Assembly (NCBI RefSeq): GCF_024138125.1
Contig: NZ_CP099993.1
Span: 1,984,001 to 2,048,000 of the forward strand
From: Halorussus salilacus
Lineage (GTDB): Archaea > Halobacteriota > Halobacteria > Halobacteriales > Haladaptataceae
Length of the DNA stretch: 64,000 bases
Reading direction: 5' to 3'
Shown here in pieces: positions 1 to 8,035 of the stretch (its first letter is position 1; every line of letters begins with the position of its first letter). Made by a program: the position numbers and the translations under genes. A model generated the notes under the pieces. That model worked only from the letters and a program-made list of their open reading frames with translations, did not search any database and was not told the DNA's origin.

Positions 1-467
1 TGGGGCGCGCCGTCGAGTATCATCTCCGCGGCGCTGCGGACCGCGTCGACCTGCGGCGGCTGGCCGATTATCCCGAGGGTCGTCCCGTAGATGACCACGC
101 TCGCGCCGGTCAGTTCCTCCATGAGCTGGCGGGTCCGGCCGTTCTCGCCGATGAGACGCCCCTTTTGGCGTTCGAGGTCGTTCTTGTTCCGGGCGGCGGC
201 GTCGATGTCGACCACGTCGAACATCATCATGTCGTCGTCGAGCAGGGCGAGGGCCTCCTCGGGCGCGAACCCGCGGCCGATGGCCTTCACGATTTCCGGG
301 CCCTTGAGCCCGAGGATGGGGTCGCCGGTCTTCTCGACCTCCACCGAGCCGTTCTCGGAGTCGATGTCGAGTCGGACCTCCGCGCGACTCTCGATCTCGC
401 GCATCGTCTCACCTCCTTCGCCGATGAGAACGCCGATTCGGTCCTGCGGAATCTTCACATGTTGCAT
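1..467 (-). CDS. KH-domain RNA-binding protein, Pno1/Dim2 type (3' end outside window)
   Basis: About 155 residues are visible and the C-terminus runs off the window. Two KH modules can be read: one near residues 8-35 with the GxxG loop GEGG, and a second near 105-135 with GENG. This two-KH layout is that of archaeal Pno1/Dim2 (KRR1-like) proteins, which bind the 3' end of 16S rRNA precursor during small-subunit assembly. The start is ATG at 467, giving MQHVKIPQDRIG. It lies in the same strand and neighbourhood as RIO1 and aIF1A, its usual archaeal partners, but here TrpRS lies between it and RIO1. The family call is firm; the exact assembly role is inferred from homologues. Confidence 0.9.
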   Translation of the reverse strand, partial: MQHVKIPQDRIGVLIGEGGETMREIESRAEVRLDIDSENGSVEVEKTGDPILGLKGPEIVKAIGRGFAPEEALALLDDDMMMFDVVDIDAAARNKNDLERQKGRLIGENGRTRQLMEELTGASVVIYGTTLGIIGQPPQVDAVRSAAEMILDGAP

Positions 468-670
468 GACTACTCCTAGTCACTGGGGGTGTTTTAAGGC
501 TTTGTCCGCGATGTTCCGGCCTCGTGGATTCGACCGTCTCGGATATCTGTTCGAGAGAGACGACGACCTCGAAAGCCCTCGCACGCTCGCCCTTTCAGTC
601 CGCTAGGGCGGTGGTTTCGGCCGCCCGACGCGAACCCACGGGTCGGTCGCTCTGCACGAACCCCCGACAG
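468..670. other. Intergenic spacer with part of a dispersed element
   Basis: No gene seen between trpS and the KH gene. Positions 571-600 read GAAAGCCCTCGCACGCTCGC followed by CCTTTCAGTC. Both end modules recur in the 35.9-36.4 kb spacer (36072-36092 and 36247-36258), where about 150 bp lies between them. This suggests a dispersed intergenic repeat rather than a regulatory site. Confidence 0.4.
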
Positions 671-1894
671 TCAGCCGAACAGATTCGTTCCCTCGGGTCG
701 CGCTCGCGCGCTTTCGTCCTGAGTAAGCCGGTACGGCTCCAGTTCGGCGTCGAGGTCGCCCAGCGCGGCCCGTCGCTCCTGATGGGCGTCGAGGAAGTCG
801 GCGATTCGCTCGGCGGCGTAGGCCTTGAGTTCGCCGCTGAGGAGGTCGCCCGCCCGGTACTCCTCGGCGAGTCGTTCGAGGGTCGCGTCGTCGTCCTCGA
901 AGAAGAACGCGAGGTACTGATAGGCGACGTCGACCTCTGGGTCGCCGCCGTGTTCGCGGTGGGCGTCGAGGTCAGCCCGACCGCCAGAGTAGGCGTGGGT
1001 CCGGACCTTCCGTGCGACCGTCTCGCGGCCGTCGGTGAGTTCGATGGCTGGCGTGTCGGTCGAACTGCTCATCTTCCCCGGGCCGTCGAGGGTGGGGAGG
1101 AACTTGCTCAGCAGGGCCGCGGGCTTGGTCACGTCGACGGCCTCCTTGCCCGCCACGTCGCGAGCGAGTCGGACGTGTGGGTCCTGGTCGACCGCGATGG
1201 GGACGAGGCTGGCGTGTCGGCCGTGGACCAGTTGGGGCAACAGGAGGTGGGCGATCTGGACCGCGGGGTAGAACGACAGGCCGACGTTGTCGGGTCGGCC
1301 GTAGGTCGCCTCCATCGCCGACTGGGTGACGTGGTCGGCGAACCGGACCGCGAGGGGGTAGACCACGTCGGCGTCGGCGGTGTCCACGACGATTCGCGTT
1401 CGGTCGGGGTCGAACCCCACCGCCAGCAAGTCTCTGAGGTTCTCTCGCGCGTACTCGCCGATTTCCGCGAGCGTGAGGTCCTTCGCGAAGTGCTTCTCGT
1501 CGTCCGACAGGGGGACGTAGACGTGCGCGCCGGTGCGGTCCTGCAGGTACTTCGCGAAGTAGAAGGGCATGACGTGGCCGAGGTGCATCGGCCCCGAGGG
1601 GCCGATGCCCGTCACGAGCGAGACGGTCTCGCCGCGGTCGGCCGCGGCGAGGAACCGGTCGACGTCCCGGCCCGCGTAGAACACCCGCCGCCGGACCAGC
1701 GGGTGAACCGGGTCGGGAAAGCGGGCTCTCTGGTCGTCCGTCAGTTCCGCCGCGCCGAAGCGGTCGAGGAGTTCGCGGTAGTCTACCTCTCCCTCGACGG
1801 CGTAGGGGGTGACGGTGGAGTCGGCGTCGGTCGTGGCGTGGTCGGTCGTGGTGTGGTCAGTCGTGGTGTCGTCGGTCGTCGTATCGTCTGGCAT
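671..1894 (-). CDS. trpS: Tryptophan--tRNA ligase
   Basis: Class I aminoacyl-tRNA synthetase that charges tRNA-Trp; cytoplasmic. The HIGH-type motif is PMHLGH near residue 103 and the KMSKS-type motif is GKMSSS near 273-278; the flanking GIGPSG and FYAGRD blocks are typical of archaeal/eukaryotic TrpRS. At 407 residues it is compact. The first 25 residues are a low-complexity run of D/H-x-T-T-T units encoded by an imperfect 15-bp tandem repeat, probably a disordered tail that varies between strains. Translation could also begin internally, since conserved sequence starts only around residue 28 (VTPYAVEGE). It separates RIO1 from the KH gene on the same strand, an unusual position. Haloarchaea may carry two TrpRS; I cannot tell which type this is. 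Confidence 0.92.
   Translation of the reverse strand: MPDDTTTDDTTTDHTTTDHATTDADSTVTPYAVEGEVDYRELLDRFGAAELTDDQRARFPDPVHPLVRRRVFYAGRDVDRFLAAADRGETVSLVTGIGPSGPMHLGHVMPFYFAKYLQDRTGAHVYVPLSDDEKHFAKDLTLAEIGEYARENLRDLLAVGFDPDRTRIVVDTADADVVYPLAVRFADHVTQSAMEATYGRPDNVGLSFYPAVQIAHLLLPQLVHGRHASLVPIAVDQDPHVRLARDVAGKEAVDVTKPAALLSKFLPTLDGPGKMSSSTDTPAIELTDGRETVARKVRTHAYSGGRADLDAHREHGGDPEVDVAYQYLAFFFEDDDATLERLAEEYRAGDLLSGELKAYAAERIADFLDAHQERRAALGDLDAELEPYRLTQDESARARPEGTNLFG
1835..1888 (-). repeat. 15-bp tandem repeat encoding the TrpRS N-terminal D(D/H)TTT units
   Basis: Roughly three and a half imperfect 15-bp units encode the run of Asp/His-x-Thr-Thr-Thr at the extreme N-terminus of TrpRS. The repeat is in frame, so unit gain or loss would only change the length of the acidic tail. 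Confidence 0.6.
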
Positions 1895-2004
1895 GTGTGA
1901 TGGATTCCGGTCGCTGTCGCTCGAAGGTCGATTCGCGAGGAGAAGCGAGTGAGCGTCGCCACCTCCGAGCGGCGGTGAGGCCGTCGCGCGGCGGTTACGA
2001 CACT

Positions 2005-2049
2005 GTCGGCTCTCCGGGCGTCTGCCAGCGCCAGGTGCGGAGAGCCGAC
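2005..2049. repeat. Inverted repeat between rio1 and trpS
   Basis: GTCGGCTCTCC (2005-2015) and GGAGAGCCGAC (2039-2049) form an 11-bp perfect stem around a 23-nt loop. On the minus strand it lies downstream of the rio1 stop and upstream of trpS, so it could end rio1 transcripts or fold in the trpS leader. Confidence 0.5.
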
Positions 2050-2093
2050 TCCATCGCCGATACGTAGCCGCTTTCGCGGTTTGAACGTTTCGC

Positions 2094-2960
2094 TCAGCGG
2101 TCGGGTTCGGCGTTCTTCCTGACCCACGCCTCCAGTTCGTCGCCGCGCACGTCCATCCCCTGTCGCTGGAAGAACGAGGCGACGTTCGCGCAGTCGCGCG
2201 TGAGGAACTCGCCGCTGTTGGGGTGGTGGACCGTCACCGCCTGCCCGAGGTCGATGATGCAGAGTTCGCCGTCGTGGACCACGATGTTGTACTCGCTGAG
2301 GTCGCCGTGGACGAGCCCGGCGTCGTAGAGCCGTCGCATGTACTCCCGGACCACCTCGAAGGCGGTCTCGGGATTCTCGAGGTGAGCATCGTCGAGCGTG
2401 GGCGCGCGCTGGTCGACGGTTCCGAGTAGCTCCATGACGAGGACGTTGCGCTCGACGGCGATGGGTTCGGGCACCCGAACGCCAGCCTTCCGCGCGCGCT
2501 TGAGGTTTGCGAACTCCTTCTGGGTCCACGCCAGCACGACGCGCTTCTTGTCGCCCGAGAGTTCCTCGAACCGGGGGTCGCCGACGAGGTACTCGCGCAT
2601 GTCCCGGAAGTCCGAGGCGTTGATGCGGTAAATCTTGATGGCGACTTCGCCTCGCTCCTCGCTACCGAGGGCGGTGTACACCGTCGCTTCCTTTCCCGAG
2701 GAGAGGGGACCGCCGAACGCCTGCACGTAGCCGTCCTGAACCAGTTTGTAGAGCGCCGCGAGGGTCGCGTCGTCGAACACCGACTGCTCGACCTTGAACT
2801 GCTCGGTGTCCTTCAGGCGCTCGCGGAACTGGTCGAACTCCCGGTCTCGCCGCCGGGCGACCCTGTCGGCCTCGGTGTCGGATACGTCTATCTCCTCCCA
2901 CTCGTCGCCGACGCCGTCGGCGTTCTCGGGGTCGAGCAGACCGTACTCCTCCTCGGACAT
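2094..2960 (-). CDS. rio1: RIO1-family serine/threonine protein kinase
   Basis: Atypical kinase/ATPase of the RIO1 family, acting in late small-subunit maturation. The 288 residues contain the RIO glycine-loop equivalent SSGKEATVY near 87-95, a Lys in VAIKIYR near 107-112, the catalytic block VHGDLSEYN near 217-225 and the metal-binding IIDLGQA near 235-241. It has the short RIO fold without a canonical activation segment. The N-terminal 50 residues are acidic then basic and probably flexible. It sits downstream of aIF1A, the common archaeal arrangement. The start ATG at 2960 gives MSEEEYGLLDPEN. Confidence 0.95.
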   Translation of the reverse strand: MSEEEYGLLDPENADGVGDEWEEIDVSDTEADRVARRRDREFDQFRERLKDTEQFKVEQSVFDDATLAALYKLVQDGYVQAFGGPLSSGKEATVYTALGSEERGEVAIKIYRINASDFRDMREYLVGDPRFEELSGDKKRVVLAWTQKEFANLKRARKAGVRVPEPIAVERNVLVMELLGTVDQRAPTLDDAHLENPETAFEVVREYMRRLYDAGLVHGDLSEYNIVVHDGELCIIDLGQAVTVHHPNSGEFLTRDCANVASFFQRQGMDVRGDELEAWVRKNAEPDR

Positions 2961-3083
2961 CTACCCCGACCTAGCGCGCCAAGCGATAAAAGGGTGCGTC
3001 TTGGGAAGGCGATATGTGTCGTCCATCCGCCCCACGCGGCCCACCAGCGATTCTCCCGCGACGAGCAACGCGCGGAGGCGACC

Positions 3084-3153
3084 GGGGACCTTCGACCGGG
3101 GACCCTCGACCGGGGACCTTCGACCGGGGACCCTTGACCGAGGACCTTCGACC
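3084..3153. repeat. Five 14-bp tandem repeats
   Basis: Five head-to-tail copies of a 14-bp unit, consensus GGGGACCTTCGACC, start at 3084, 3098, 3112, 3126 and 3140. Differences between copies are single bases (CTTCG, CCTCG, CCTTG, and GAGGACC in the last). 14 bp is not a multiple of three, so this is not a coding repeat. Confidence 0.9.
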
Positions 3154-3155
3154 GA

Positions 3156-3186
3156 GGAGATGCGGCGGCAGAGCCGCCGCATCTCC
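3156..3186. repeat. Hairpin element, copy 1 (GGAGATGCGGCGG stem)
   Basis: Perfect 13-bp arms GGAGATGCGGCGG (3156-3168) and CCGCCGCATCTCC (3174-3186) around a 5-nt loop. The identical arms occur again at 29903-29933 with a different loop, so it is a dispersed palindromic element, not a unique terminator. Confidence 0.8.
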
Positions 3187-3248
3187 GAGGGAGGAACGGG
3201 ACGCGGTTCGCTCTCCGGCGTTTTCCGTGAACGCCTCACCAGCGAAGC

Positions 3249-3275
3249 GACTCGAAAGTCGGAGACTTTCGAGTC
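3249..3275. terminator. Hairpin downstream of aIF1A
   Basis: GACTCGAAAGTC (3249-3260) and GACTTTCGAGTC (3264-3275) make a perfect 12-bp stem with a 3-nt loop, 23 nt past the aIF1A stop codon. Placement suggests transcript end formation; there is no strong T-run, so the role is inferred. Confidence 0.45.
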
Positions 3276-3298
3276 GCCGAGCGCGCCAAAAGGTCGTC

Positions 3299-3589
3299 TT
3301 ACTGGATGTGGCCTTCTTCGCGGAGCTGGTCGGCGTCCTGCTTCTCGTAGCGCCATGTGATGTCGGCTTTCTCGTCCTGCCAGTCCCACGGTTCCACGAG
3401 GACCACGTCGTCCTCGCGAATCCAGATGCGCTTTTGCATCTTGCCCGGGATGCGGGCGGTGCGTTCCTTGCCGTCGGCACACCGTACTTTCACGCGATTC
3501 GCCCCGAGCATGTTGGTGACGGTGGCGAATACCTCGTCGTCGTCGGGCATACGGAGGTTCTTTCGCCGTCCGCCATCGTTGTCGCTCAT
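3299..3589 (-). CDS. eif1A: Translation initiation factor aIF1A
   Basis: 96 residues with the S1/OB fold of eIF1A. Diagnostic blocks are [17 protein letters not shown] near 19-35, the basic [12 protein letters not shown] near 46-57 and a tryptophan-containing [17 protein letters not shown] near the C-terminus. aIF1A binds the 30S A site and helps recruit initiator tRNA. The start is ATG at 3589. A TTTAAA box centred about 27 nt upstream (3614-3619) implies a leaderless transcript. It is the first gene of the minus-strand group that continues into rio1, though the 338-bp repeat-filled gap suggests rio1 may have its own promoter. Confidence 0.96.
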   Translation of the reverse strand: MSDNDGGRRKNLRMPDDDEVFATVTNMLGANRVKVRCADGKERTARIPGKMQKRIWIREDDVVLVEPWDWQDEKADITWRYEKQDADQLREEGHIQ

Positions 3590-3613
3590 ATTTCCGCCTT
3601 TGTCGCGGGGAGG

Positions 3614-3619
3614 TTTAAA
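3614..3619 (-). promoter_or_regulatory. TATA box for aIF1A
   Basis: TTTAAA centred about 27 nt before the aIF1A ATG, the spacing expected for leaderless haloarchaeal mRNA. Confidence 0.5.
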
Positions 3620-3660
3620 TCCGCCGTCGTTTCGTCCGGGCGTATCCCGGGAGCATCGGC

Positions 3661-3666
3661 TTTTAA
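3661..3666 (+). promoter_or_regulatory. TATA-like box for the small membrane protein
   Basis: TTTTAA about 28 nt before the ATG at 3692; again consistent with a leaderless transcript. Confidence 0.4.
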
Positions 3667-3691
3667 GTCGCCGCCGGACACACCCCGTGAT

Positions 3692-3895
3692 ATGATAGAC
3701 AAACTCGGTGCGAAAGGAATCGTCGGGGTGCTGTTACTCCTCGGCGGCATCGCCGTCATCGCGCTTCAGAACCTCCTCATCGCCGCCGGAATCGGTCTCG
3801 TGGTCGTCGGGTTCGTCCTCGTGGCGTGGGGGCTGATCTCGGGCCTGATGGCGAGCTTCGGGATGGGCGGGATGATGGGCGGCGGATTCGAGTAG
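3692..3895 (+). CDS. Small two-helix membrane protein
   Basis: 67 residues, [15 protein letters not shown] onward. Two hydrophobic segments (about 9-27 and 30-50) with a short turn indicate a double-pass or hairpin membrane protein, ending in a Gly/Met-rich tail ([12 protein letters not shown]). I recall similar short haloarchaeal proteins of unknown function but cannot confirm a family. It is convergent with tyrS, whose stop lies 4 bp away. Its own TATA-like box at 3661 supports independent transcription. Confidence 0.7.
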   Translation: MIDKLGAKGIVGVLLLLGGIAVIALQNLLIAAGIGLVVVGFVLVAWGLISGLMASFGMGGMMGGGFE

Positions 3896-3899
3896 GGAC

Positions 3900-4880
3900 C
3901 TACTGCTCCAGTTCCTTCAGCTTCTCGCGACCGGGCGCGACCAGTTCGTCGAGGTACGTCGCCAGCGCCGACTTCGCGTCGGCGGGGTGGAGTTCGCCGC
4001 TCTCTAAGTCGTCGGCCAGCGACTCGTAGCTCTCGTACTCCAGATTGCCGCCGTACTTCTCGGGGCGCTCGACCACGACCGCCTCGAACCGCGGGAAGAC
4101 GTGGTACTGGAAGATTTCGAGCACGGGATTTTCGAGGTCGCCCTCGGGGTCGCGGGTCGGCGGGCAGAACGCCGAGTTCACCTTCTCCTCGATGTCCTCG
4201 GTCGAGTCCTCCATCGAGATGGTGACGCCCGAACTGCTGGACATCTTGCCCTCGCCCGTCCCGAGGTCGGCGAGGATGGGCGTGTGGAGGCAGGGCCGGG
4301 CGTCGTAGCCGATTTCGGGCAGTTCCTCGCGCATCAGCATGTGGACCTTGCGCTGGTCCATCCCGCCCACGGCGAGGTCCAAGTCGAGGTACTCGATGTC
4401 GAGCGCCTGCATCAGGGGGTAGACGACGTGGCTGACTTTCGCGGTCTCGCCGCCCTGTATCTCGGCCATCGCGCGCTGGGCGCGGTTCAGCGTGGTGTCG
4501 AGCTCCAGTTTGTGGAGGTCGAGCGCGTAGTCGTCCTCCAGCTGGTACTCCGAGCCGTAGACGAACTCGGTCTGCTCCTCGTCGAGCCCGTACGCCAGAA
4601 ATTGCTTGCGCATCTTCTCGGCGGTCTCCTCGATTTCCTCGAAGGTCCCCTTCCCGTTGAGGTAGGCGTGAACGTCGGCGAGCAGGATGACGACCTCCAT
4701 CCCGGCCTCCTGGAGGTCGATGAGCTTGTTCGCGGTGAGCATGTGCCCGATGTGGAGCACGCCCGAGGGCTCGTAGCCGACGTAGACCCGCTTTCCGGTC
4801 GGGTCCTCGGCGAGTTCGCGCACCTCCTCGTCGGTCACTACCTCGTCGGTGTTCCGCGTGATGCGTTCGTAGGCGTCCAT
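3900..4880 (-). CDS. tyrS: Tyrosine--tRNA ligase
   Basis: Class I synthetase charging tRNA-Tyr. The 326-residue archaeal/eukaryal-type enzyme has HIGHM near 43-47, the Tyr-binding GYEPSG block near 35-40, VGGMDQRKVHML and the GKMSSSSG loop near 212-219. Length and lack of a C-terminal S4 domain fit archaeal TyrRS. The start is taken as ATG 4880 (MDAYERITRNTDEV); an in-frame upstream extension of 47 codons is not family-like. It is unlinked to tyrosine genes. It is the second of four synthetases in this window, all on the minus strand. Confidence 0.95.
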   Translation of the reverse strand: MDAYERITRNTDEVVTDEEVRELAEDPTGKRVYVGYEPSGVLHIGHMLTANKLIDLQEAGMEVVILLADVHAYLNGKGTFEEIEETAEKMRKQFLAYGLDEEQTEFVYGSEYQLEDDYALDLHKLELDTTLNRAQRAMAEIQGGETAKVSHVVYPLMQALDIEYLDLDLAVGGMDQRKVHMLMREELPEIGYDARPCLHTPILADLGTGEGKMSSSSGVTISMEDSTEDIEEKVNSAFCPPTRDPEGDLENPVLEIFQYHVFPRFEAVVVERPEKYGGNLEYESYESLADDLESGELHPADAKSALATYLDELVAPGREKLKELEQ

Positions 4881-4977
4881 ACGCGAGACGTGACGCGCGC
4901 GCGGCTTGAGGCTTCCGACACTCTGCGAGCGGTTCTCGCGGTAGTTCTCCGCGAACCACCGGAAGGAATTTATGCCG

Positions 4978-5328
4978 CTATCCGCTCGCGCCCGACGACT
5001 CCTCCAGATACCGAACCGCATCGCTGGCGACGCAGTCGGTGAACTGCCGGGTGCGACGTCCCTGTCGGAATCGGACCTGCCCGGTCTTGAGGGTGTTCAA
5101 CAGCCACGGCGAACAGTACGACTCCTCGTCCGTCGGCTGTCCACCGTCGGTCCAGTGTCGGTCCTCCAGTTCGTAGTTCATCGGGTACCCCGAGCGAGTC
5201 ACCGCCGCACAGAGGAAGTCGCCCGGAAACGGCATCGATTCCGCCGCGAGAACCACCCACGGACGAGGATTCTCGCTCGGCTTGAACGGGTCCGGCGCGA
5301 AGATAACGTCCCCGCGTTCGCTTCTCAC
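4978..5328 (-). CDS. Putative PemK/MazF-like toxin
   Basis: 116 residues. The N-terminal RGDVIFAPDPF with PRPWVVLAAE resembles the first strands of MazF/PemK/Kid endoribonucleases (GDV...P..RP.VVLS), followed by FLCAAVTRSGY. Such toxins cleave mRNA. The call rests on this motif and on context: the ATG overlaps the stop of the upstream gene by 4 bp, a tight toxin-antitoxin arrangement with the regulator first. The C-terminal half is unusually rich in Arg and Thr. The fold assignment is inferred; a profile search for PF02452 would settle it. Confidence 0.6.
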   Translation of the reverse strand: MRSERGDVIFAPDPFKPSENPRPWVVLAAESMPFPGDFLCAAVTRSGYPMNYELEDRHWTDGGQPTDEESYCSPWLLNTLKTGQVRFRQGRRTRQFTDCVASDAVRYLEESSGASG

Positions 5329-5690
5329 TCCGTCTCACCGACCTGCTCGGGGTTGTCGACGGCGTACTCTGCCCATCTCTCCACGTCGAACTCTTCGCCG
5401 TCGTCGTACTGTCGGGCCGTCTCCGCCGTCAGTCCGGTACCGGCCCGAGCCGCCAGTTCGTGGTCGCTCACCCGCCAGTAGTCGGACTTCCGTTCGACCG
5501 ACCCTCGCTCCTTCAGCCTGTCGAGCAGGGTGCCGACGCGCTCTCGATTCGAATCCACCTCCTCGGTGAGTTCGGCCTTCGTGTAGGCCTTCTCGTCGTT
5601 GCGAATCAGGAAGTCGAGGAGTCGGTCGGCTTCGCCATCGGGGGGCTCCTCGTCGTCGATTCGCTCGAAATCGTCCTTGGTGATGGGCAT
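5325..5690 (-). CDS. Winged-helix antitoxin-like protein
   Basis: 121 residues, acidic. A winged-helix pattern is visible from about 24 to 75: LLDFLIRNDEKAYTKAEL, then EEVDSNRERVGTLLDRL (recognition helix), then GSVERKSDYWRVSD (wing). The C-terminal 45 residues are acidic and could wrap the partner toxin. It is translationally coupled to the PemK-like gene (ATGA overlap). TATA-like AT-rich sequence at about 5713-5730 precedes it. Its likely role is toxin neutralisation and autorepression. Confidence 0.6.
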   Translation of the reverse strand: MPITKDDFERIDDEEPPDGEADRLLDFLIRNDEKAYTKAELTEEVDSNRERVGTLLDRLKERGSVERKSDYWRVSDHELAARAGTGLTAETARQYDDGEEFDVERWAEYAVDNPEQVGETE

Positions 5691-5769
5691 AGCCTCCGTT
5701 GGTTCGCTTCCACGTATAAACTTCCGGACGTATTAAACACACTGCCGATAGCCGCCACGCTCGCGGCGT

Positions 5770-7764
5770 CTACCCGCTCGCGCCCGACGACCCGTACTTG
5801 CGCTCGGCGCGGTGTTCGCTGATGAGCTGGTCCAACTGCTCGGCCTTGCGCTCCTTGCGACGCTCCTCGGCGCGCTCGGCCCAGTCGTCGATGACCGCCT
5901 CGACCTCGCGCTCGCGGGCGACCGCCAGCTCGTCGACCTCCTGAATCGTCACGTCGTCGGCCGGACCCACGGGAATCTCGTTCTCGAAGAGGACCCGGTC
6001 GGCCACCTCCGAGAGCCCGCCCGCGCCCGTCAGCACGACCTTCGGCTCCACCTCGACGAGTCGCTCGGCGGTCGACCGGCCCGCGCCCGAGGCGTCTCGG
6101 AGGTAGACCACGTCGTCGCTTGCGAGTCCGAAACTCTCGTGGGCGTCCTCGATGGCGTCGCGGGTGAACTTCTCGACCGGCTTGACCGGCGTCAGGCCCG
6201 CCTTCTTCTCGGAGACGTCGGCGAAGTTCGAGTGGTCGAGCTTCCAGAGCTGTTTGAGGCGTTCGAGTTTGCCCTCCAGTTCCTCGATGCGCTCGTCGCG
6301 CTCGTCGAGTTCGCGCTCCAGTCGCCGGTTCTCGCGTTCGAGTCGCGAGACCTCCCGGCGCTCGCGGACCTCCTTTCGCTCCTCGCTTCTGGCCTTTTCG
6401 AGGTCGCCCTTGAGCTGGCCGATTCGGCCCTCCTTGCGCTCTACGGTGTCTTCGAGTTCGTCGACGTGGTCTTCGAGTCGCTGGACCTGCGATTCGAGTT
6501 GCTTGATGCGCTTTTCCTCGGCGGTGAGTTCGCGGGGCGCGTGCTCGGTCTCCTCTTCCTCGGGCTCCTCGTCCTCGGAGAGGGCCGCGAGCGCGGTCTC
6601 GACCGAGTCCTCGCCCGCGACCACGCGCGCGGTGACCTCTCCCCGGTCGATGCTCGGGGGCACCTTCTCGGCGATGCGGTCGAACTGGTCTTCGTGGTCG
6701 TCGAACGCGCAGAGCGCGGCCGCCATCGCGTCGCGCTCGTGGTCGTTGTCGTAGTCGAACTCGCGGGTCCGGTGGAGTTTGTCGTCCACGGGGAGGTCCG
6801 AACTCGGAATCCACCCCGCCGCGTCGAAGCTCCGGCGTATCTTCTCGACAGTCTCTGGCATCGGCTCGACGTCGGCGGCGACCACGACGGGCCGCCCGCG
6901 CTCGATTATCCACTCGATGACCTCGGCGGTGTCGGCGGTCCGCGTGCTCCAGACGTCCAGTACGGTCCCGTCGAGGTCGGCCACCGCGACCGCGGTGGTC
7001 GTGCCGGGGTCGATGCCCACGAGGACGTGGTCCCGGCGCTTCGCGAGGGGCTCGAACTCGATGCCGTCCCGGCGCTGGCGCTCGACCTCGACGCGCACGT
7101 CTCCCGACCGCCGGTTCGAGACGGGGATGTCCTCGGGGCGACCCTCGACCCGGAAGACGGCGTTCGAGAGGCCGCCGTACTTCTCGGTCGCGTCCTTCTC
7201 GTAGTCGAGGCCCGCGCCGTCGAGGTCGCTCTCGATTTCCCTCGCGCGCTTGCGGACCGCGCCGTGGATGCGCCGGGTGTAGCGGTCCTCGCTCCACCCG
7301 CCCTTGCCGGTCGACCGGCCGCGCGAGACCTTGACCTCGGTGGTGTCGGTGAACGCCGACACCTCATGGCCGACGTTCCCGGCCGCGAGGCGCGCGGCGG
7401 CCTCGGCTTCGGCCATCGGCTTCTTGTCGTAGGGCACGCCGTGGCGGGAGGCGACCCGCGAGAGGGGTTCCGGACGCTCGGCCCCGGTGACCTGCACGAG
7501 CCGGGTCTCGTCGGGGAGTTCGCGCAGGAAGCCGACCAGCGCGTCCTTGTCCGGGGCGAGTTCGTACATGTTGTCGGTGGCGACGAGCGCGGGTTCCTCG
7601 CGCTCGATGAGCCGCCGGAGCTTGCGGTGGGATACCACGTCACGGTCGATGTGTTCGCCATCGAACGCGACGAGCGCGTAGGAGGGCGCGTCCCCGCGGA
7701 CGTCCCCGCTCTGAACGTCCACGCCGAAAACGAGCGTGTCGAGGGCACTCGTGCGCGTGTTCAC
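5770..7764 (-). CDS. DUF460 RNase H-like protein with long coiled coil
   Basis: 664 residues of the archaeal DUF460 type. An N-terminal RNase H-like region (LVFGVDVQSGD near 11-21) is followed by a second such motif, VLVGIDPGTTTAVAVADLDG near 247-266, as in nucleases and transposases with an actin/RNase H fold. A DHERDAMAAALCAF block near 343 could carry an acidic ligand. Residues about 420-535 are a strong Glu/Arg-rich coiled coil. The C-terminal part is a separate small domain ending in a basic tail. The function is unknown; nucleic-acid binding is inferred. The start is GTG at 7764 with a TATA box about 27 nt upstream, so probably leaderless. Confidence 0.85.
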   Translation of the reverse strand: MNTRTSALDTLVFGVDVQSGDVRGDAPSYALVAFDGEHIDRDVVSHRKLRRLIEREEPALVATDNMYELAPDKDALVGFLRELPDETRLVQVTGAERPEPLSRVASRHGVPYDKKPMAEAEAAARLAAGNVGHEVSAFTDTTEVKVSRGRSTGKGGWSEDRYTRRIHGAVRKRAREIESDLDGAGLDYEKDATEKYGGLSNAVFRVEGRPEDIPVSNRRSGDVRVEVERQRRDGIEFEPLAKRRDHVLVGIDPGTTTAVAVADLDGTVLDVWSTRTADTAEVIEWIIERGRPVVVAADVEPMPETVEKIRRSFDAAGWIPSSDLPVDDKLHRTREFDYDNDHERDAMAAALCAFDDHEDQFDRIAEKVPPSIDRGEVTARVVAGEDSVETALAALSEDEEPEEEETEHAPRELTAEEKRIKQLESQVQRLEDHVDELEDTVERKEGRIGQLKGDLEKARSEERKEVRERREVSRLERENRRLERELDERDERIEELEGKLERLKQLWKLDHSNFADVSEKKAGLTPVKPVEKFTRDAIEDAHESFGLASDDVVYLRDASGAGRSTAERLVEVEPKVVLTGAGGLSEVADRVLFENEIPVGPADDVTIQEVDELAVAREREVEAVIDDWAERAEERRKERKAEQLDQLISEHRAERKYGSSGASG

Positions 7765-7788
7765 GCCACCGGATAGGGTCCCGCCGGA

Positions 7789-7794
7789 TATAAA
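7789..7794 (-). promoter_or_regulatory. TATA box for the DUF460 gene
   Basis: Minus-strand TTTATA centred about 27 nt from the GTG start at 7764, supporting that GTG as the start of a leaderless mRNA. Confidence 0.5.
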
Positions 7795-7841
7795 TCCGAC
7801 GCGGGGTCGCAGTTCTGGTCGAGTCGCGCCGAGTCGAGTCG

Positions 7842-7881
7842 CGCCGACCGCGCGTCGGTCGCGACCGACGCGCGGTCGGCG
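7842..7881. repeat. 40-bp perfect palindrome
   Basis: A perfect, gapless inverted repeat with 20-bp arms, left arm CGCCGACCGCGCGTCGGTCG. It lies in the gene-free gap between the DUF460 gene (start 7764) and the end of the nucleotidase gene (8036). It is the longest of a set of similar palindromes in this window. Confidence 0.85.
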
Positions 7882-8035
7882 GTCGGAGTGTCGGTGTCGA
7901 GAGCGCTCCGGCTGTCGGCGACGAGAGCGCGGTCGCGTCCCCGCGTCGGCGACCGGAACGGCGTCGTTACTGCGCGTCGATTCGCGAGAAATGAGATGGA
8001 TAGCGGTGGAATCGCGCCGCGGTTCGGCGCGCCCG

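Larger units (their letters stand above)
2961..3298. other. Repeat-rich spacer between aIF1A and RIO1
   Basis: This 338-bp gap has no convincing gene. From high to low coordinate it holds a 12-bp stem hairpin just past the aIF1A stop, a 13-bp stem hairpin shared with the 29.9 kb spacer, and five 14-bp tandem repeats. Open frames through it only reflect the repeats. Confidence 0.7.

Noticed and set aside
3014-3895. A 293-codon frame joining the repeat-rich spacer, the aIF1A antisense and the small membrane protein
   Set aside because: Only the last 67 codons look like protein; the rest reads through tandem repeats and the opposite strand of aIF1A.
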